A DNA stretch of 64,000 bases from Paludibaculum fermentans (GTDB lineage Bacteria; Acidobacteriota; Terriglobia; Bryobacterales; Bryobacteraceae): contig NZ_CP063849.1 of assembly GCF_015277775.1 (NCBI RefSeq), positions 2,728,001 through 2,792,000 on the forward strand. The letters run 5' to 3'. A program made the position numbers and the translations under genes. Below are positions 61,057 to 64,000 of this stretch, in pieces. The number at the start of each line of letters is the position of its first letter. Position 1 is the stretch's first letter. The notes under the pieces are model-generated. The model saw only the letters and a program-made list of their open reading frames with translations, was not told the origin of the DNA and did not search any database.

Positions 61057-63528
61057 ATGCCAATTTCCGATGCTCTGCTGAAGCCGTTTGTGGAGCCAGG
61101 GAGTTCAGCGGCCCGGCGCCGCTGGACGCTGTTCTTCGTGCTGGCCGCGCCGTTGGCGCTGGCCGGAGGATTCTGGATCCAAAAGGCGGTGCGGCGCGGC
61201 AGCGACCTCAAAATCACGATTGACCGGCAGAAGGCGCTGGAAGTGACGCGCACGATTGCGCGGGACTCCGGCATCGACGTGCGGGGTTGGCGGGAGTATG
61301 TCAATTTCAACAAACGGCCGTACGCGGAGACGTACTTCGAACGGCTGAAGACCCCGGACAGTTCCCGGACGCGCATGTTCGTGCCCGTGGCCACGGTGTC
61401 CACCCTGCTAATGCGGCCCGACGAAAAGGGCTGGGTGCAGGCGGAGATGGGTCCCAGCGGCTTCGTGACGGCGTTCCGGCTGGGCGGGGCCGTGTTCCCG
61501 GCCGGCGCCGGCGACACGTCGGATGCGGAAGCCAAAGCCGTGGCGGAGCAAGCGCTGAGGGACTGGCTGGGGGACATGGCCCTGGCGCGGTTTGGCGAGC
61601 CTGAGGCTTCGACTGCGGAAAGCGCGGGGGCGGGCAGCGCGCGGCGGTTCATCTGGCGCATCCAACCGAGGCGGACTCCGGAGATCGAACTGGCCTTCAC
61701 GTTCGATGTGGTGGGCAAGCGGATCAGCCTGCGCGAAGTGCGGCCGAATTTCGCGGATTCGTTTATCGACCGGGAGATCACGCCCGGCGCCGCGACGGAG
61801 CAGTTGGGTGGCACGTTGCGGGTGGTGCTGCTGGTATTCCTGACGCTGTATGCGGGCTACCGTTATACGCGGCGGACGATGGAGAAAGAGGCTCCGCACC
61901 TGCGCATGTTGATGCTGGCGTCCACGATGCTGGCGTTCGGGCTGGTGATCCTGGTGGTGGATCCCTTCTTCAGCGTGCCGGATTTGCGGCCGGACCAATT
62001 GCGCGGACCCGCGTACTTCATCCAGTTGTTCGCCATCGGGCTGGTTTTCGCGTTGCAGGGCCTGCTGTTGGGAATTGCGTATGGATCGGGCGAAGGCGAG
62101 GTGCGGGAGTCGTGGCCGGGGAAGCTGACCTCCCTGGACACGCTGCTGTGCGGCAAGCTGTTCTCTGCCAACGTCGGAGCGTCGGTGCTGTCGGGTGCGA
62201 TCGCGGCGGCATGGCTCTTCCTGATCCTGGAAACGGGTTATGCGCTGTTTGGGATGCGGGCGCCGCGCACCCCGTTTGGTCCGATCGCCTTCACCTTTGG
62301 CCGGATGCCGCTGCTGATCCTGCTGGTGAATCTCCCGTTCGTGGCGCTGTTCAATTCCGTGGCCAACCTGCTGGTGCCGCTGACGTTCCTGCGGAGGCAC
62401 GTGAAATCGCGGCGGTTGCAGTATGTCCTGCTGGGGGCAACCGCGCTGGCGCTGGGCAATCTCGGCGATTCGGTGGTGATGACTTCGCCGATCTATTGGT
62501 TTGGCACGGCCGTGCTGGCGGTGGCGGTGCTGGTGCCGTTTTTCGCGATGGACTATCTGGCCTCAGTGGCTTCGCTGACGGCCTATATGTTCCTGATCTC
62601 GATTGTGGAGCTGGCCCGGATCCTGCCTTACTGGCGGGGCGGCCTGCTGTTGACGGGCGCGGTGGCGGCGGGGACGCTGCTGCCGTTTGCGATCGCGGCG
62701 TGGCGCGGGCGGCGGTATGAGGAAGAGGAAGTCCAGCCGAAGCATGCGCGCAACCTGGCGGAACGGCTCTCGTTGCGAGCGGAGTTGAATGCCGCCCGCG
62801 AAGCTCAGTTGCGGCTGCTGCCGGAGCATCCTCCGCAGATCCCGGGCTTGACGATTGCGGCGTCGTGTACGCCAGCCCACGAGGTGGGCGGGGATTTCTA
62901 CGACTTCTTCCCCATCTCCGGCGGGCGGCTGGGCGTGGTGGTGGCCGAAGGCGGAAATGACGGGCTGGCGTCGGCGCTGACGATTGCGCTGGCGAAGGGC
63001 TTTCTGATGTATGAGAGCTCGGCCGGCGCCACGGTGGAGGAGACCCTGGCTCGGCTGGAGCAGGCGTTGGGCAGTTACCTCGAGAGGCCTTCGGGCCGGA
63101 CCTGCCTGGCCCTGTTCATGCTGAATCCAGCGGACGGCACTGTCAAGATGGCTCGTGTGGGGCCGTATCCGCGCATGTTGATCCTGTCGCAGGACGGCGC
63201 GGTGGCGGAACTGGCGCCCAAGCCGCACCAGGCGGGGCAGGCGGTGGAGTCAGCGCATCTGGAAGTGATGCCGGGCGACGCGCTGTTCATCTACACGGAC
63301 GGGCTGTCGCGGCTGCTCGAGGCGCGGCACGCGGGCTCCCCGCAGGAGCTGCTGCGCAAGGCGGCGTCGTTCCGCCATATCGAGACGGCCGGGCAGTTGC
63401 ATGACGCCGTGCTGGAGGCGGTGATGCAGGGCAGCGAGCATCCCAGGGAAGAATTGACCGATGACCTCACGGCGGTGGTGCTGCGCTACGACTCCGTGGC
63501 CGAGGGCGAGATGGAGGAAGTGGCGTGA
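61057..63528 (+). CDS. Membrane PP2C-like phosphatase with altered metal site
   Basis: This 823-residue protein has a first transmembrane helix (about 22-42), a periplasmic domain (about 45-245), multiple transmembrane segments (about 255-545) and a cytoplasmic SpoIIE-type domain (about 575-815). Of the PP2C motifs, HEVGGDFYDFFPISGG, ALFIYTDGLSRL and TDDLTAVVLRY are kept, but the canonical DxSGKG metal motif reads VVAEGGNDGLASAL, with Glu for the Asp. It could be inactive or specialised. The next paralogue-like gene overlaps its end (GTGA). The periplasmic part is of unknown ligand. Confidence 0.9.
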   Translation: MPISDALLKPFVEPGSSAARRRWTLFFVLAAPLALAGGFWIQKAVRRGSDLKITIDRQKALEVTRTIARDSGIDVRGWREYVNFNKRPYAETYFERLKTPDSSRTRMFVPVATVSTLLMRPDEKGWVQAEMGPSGFVTAFRLGGAVFPAGAGDTSDAEAKAVAEQALRDWLGDMALARFGEPEASTAESAGAGSARRFIWRIQPRRTPEIELAFTFDVVGKRISLREVRPNFADSFIDREITPGAATEQLGGTLRVVLLVFLTLYAGYRYTRRTMEKEAPHLRMLMLASTMLAFGLVILVVDPFFSVPDLRPDQLRGPAYFIQLFAIGLVFALQGLLLGIAYGSGEGEVRESWPGKLTSLDTLLCGKLFSANVGASVLSGAIAAAWLFLILETGYALFGMRAPRTPFGPIAFTFGRMPLLILLVNLPFVALFNSVANLLVPLTFLRRHVKSRRLQYVLLGATALALGNLGDSVVMTSPIYWFGTAVLAVAVLVPFFAMDYLASVASLTAYMFLISIVELARILPYWRGGLLLTGAVAAGTLLPFAIAAWRGRRYEEEEVQPKHARNLAERLSLRAELNAAREAQLRLLPEHPPQIPGLTIAASCTPAHEVGGDFYDFFPISGGRLGVVVAEGGNDGLASALTIALAKGFLMYESSAGATVEETLARLEQALGSYLERPSGRTCLALFMLNPADGTVKMARVGPYPRMLILSQDGAVAELAPKPHQAGQAVESAHLEVMPGDALFIYTDGLSRLLEARHAGSPQELLRKAASFRHIETAGQLHDAVLEAVMQGSEHPREELTDDLTAVVLRYDSVAEGEMEEVA

Positions 63529-64000
63529 AGCCGGGTACGATTGCCATTCCGGTGCTGGGTGCGATGGGCATAGCCGTGCTGGCCGGCCTGTTTCCGGCTC
63601 ACGACAGCTCGACACGCAGGTGGCAGCCGAAGCTGACGCGCGCGCAGGCGATTAGCGCGGCGCAGAAACTGGCCCAGGAGTACGGCACTAACACTTCCGG
63701 CTGGTCGACCTATGTGTCGACGCGGATCGACCGGCAGAATGCGCAGGTGCGCGAGGCATTTGACGGGAAGGCGATCACAGAGGCGTTCAATCCGTTGCAG
63801 ATCCGGGTGCTGGCGACCTCGCCGAAGGACTCGGAAGCGGTGCTGGTGACCTTGGCTCCGGATGGGCGGCCGATGGGCTACCTGGACCGGCATCCTAAAG
63901 CGCAGACCGCGAAGCAGGATCACGTTCCCGGCCTGGCTGAGCGCGAGTTGCAGCGGTACGCGGGCGGCTTTGCCGGCCGGTTTGAACGGACCGCGAGCGG
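63525..64000 (+). CDS. Tandem paralogue of the membrane phosphatase sensor, 5' part
   Basis: GTG 63525 overlaps the preceding stop (GTGA). The frame remains open to the window edge, giving 158 residues. A hydrophobic segment (about 6-22) is followed by a periplasmic-like region (KLTRAQAISAAQKLAQEYGT, then GWSTYVSTRIDRQNAQV). It resembles residues about 70-140 of the previous protein in arrangement (AxxxxxxxAxxxG...GWxxYV, then PDGRPMGYL vs GPSGFVTAFR). It is probably another sensor-phosphatase of the same type; the C-terminal domain is beyond the window. Confidence 0.75.
   Translation, partial: MKPGTIAIPVLGAMGIAVLAGLFPAHDSSTRRWQPKLTRAQAISAAQKLAQEYGTNTSGWSTYVSTRIDRQNAQVREAFDGKAITEAFNPLQIRVLATSPKDSEAVLVTLAPDGRPMGYLDRHPKAQTAKQDHVPGLAERELQRYAGGFAGRFERTAS

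Overview
The window is GC-rich, densely coded, Gram-negative DNA. TonB-dependent receptor, OmpA-like protein, lipoproteins and PEP-CTERM sorting indicate an outer membrane. SpoIIE-type phosphatases, a DUF885 protein, many secreted peptidases and hydrolases, a TIGR03790-family protein and PEP-CTERM signals together suggest an Acidobacteriota, most likely of the Bryobacterales (Solibacter/Paludibaculum-like) group. That placement is an inference from gene content, not from a marker gene. No rRNA, tRNA, CRISPR array, prophage or intact insertion sequence was seen.

Left part (1-12.3 kb): an OmpA/coiled-coil envelope protein, a non-coding stretch with a MITE-like inverted repeat, and a four-gene operon built around DUF2089 and SHOCT-like helices (2641-4008). 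After a repeat-rich spacer comes a phosphate-scavenging neighbourhood: purple-acid-phosphatase-like enzyme, PiT phosphate transporter, phytase-like histidine acid phosphatase, and a TonB-dependent receptor with a Pho-box-like repeat in front of it.

12.3-30.8 kb: secreted or metabolic hydrolases (M20, esterase, SGNH, M28), a PEP-CTERM metalloprotease with a clear intrinsic terminator, and a decayed island (17.2-19.7 kb) holding a RAYT and an IS21 relic. Next are a methyltransferase, an ABC-2 exporter pair, dTDP-4-dehydrorhamnose reductase, a PilZ protein, a LysR regulator, the TIGR03790 gene and a CpsB-type phosphatase.

31-42 kb: signalling and envelope. A membrane HD-GYP/GAF/GGDEF protein sits behind a sigma-54-like promoter. 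A minus-strand operon carries a receiver-PP2C phosphatase, an MGDG/MurG-type glycosyltransferase and three further genes. A tiny secreted Lys/Glu-rich protein, a PAP2 phosphatase, a LysM lytic transglycosylase and a histone-H1-like protein follow.

42-58 kb: a HipA-like kinase, class IV aminotransferase, zinc-ribbon protein, orphan histidine kinase, signal peptidase I, DUF885 and M14 peptidases, and a LysR regulator divergent from a complete leuA-leuB-leuC-leuD leucine cluster whose LeuA lacks the usual allosteric domain. 58-64 kb: a FemAB/BioF2-like acetyltransferase, then two tandem PP2C/SpoIIE phosphatases and the start of a paralogue cut by the window edge.

Interspersed intergenic repeats (copies near 4.3-4.8, 19.5-19.7 and 21.6-21.7 kb) tie the non-coding gaps together.
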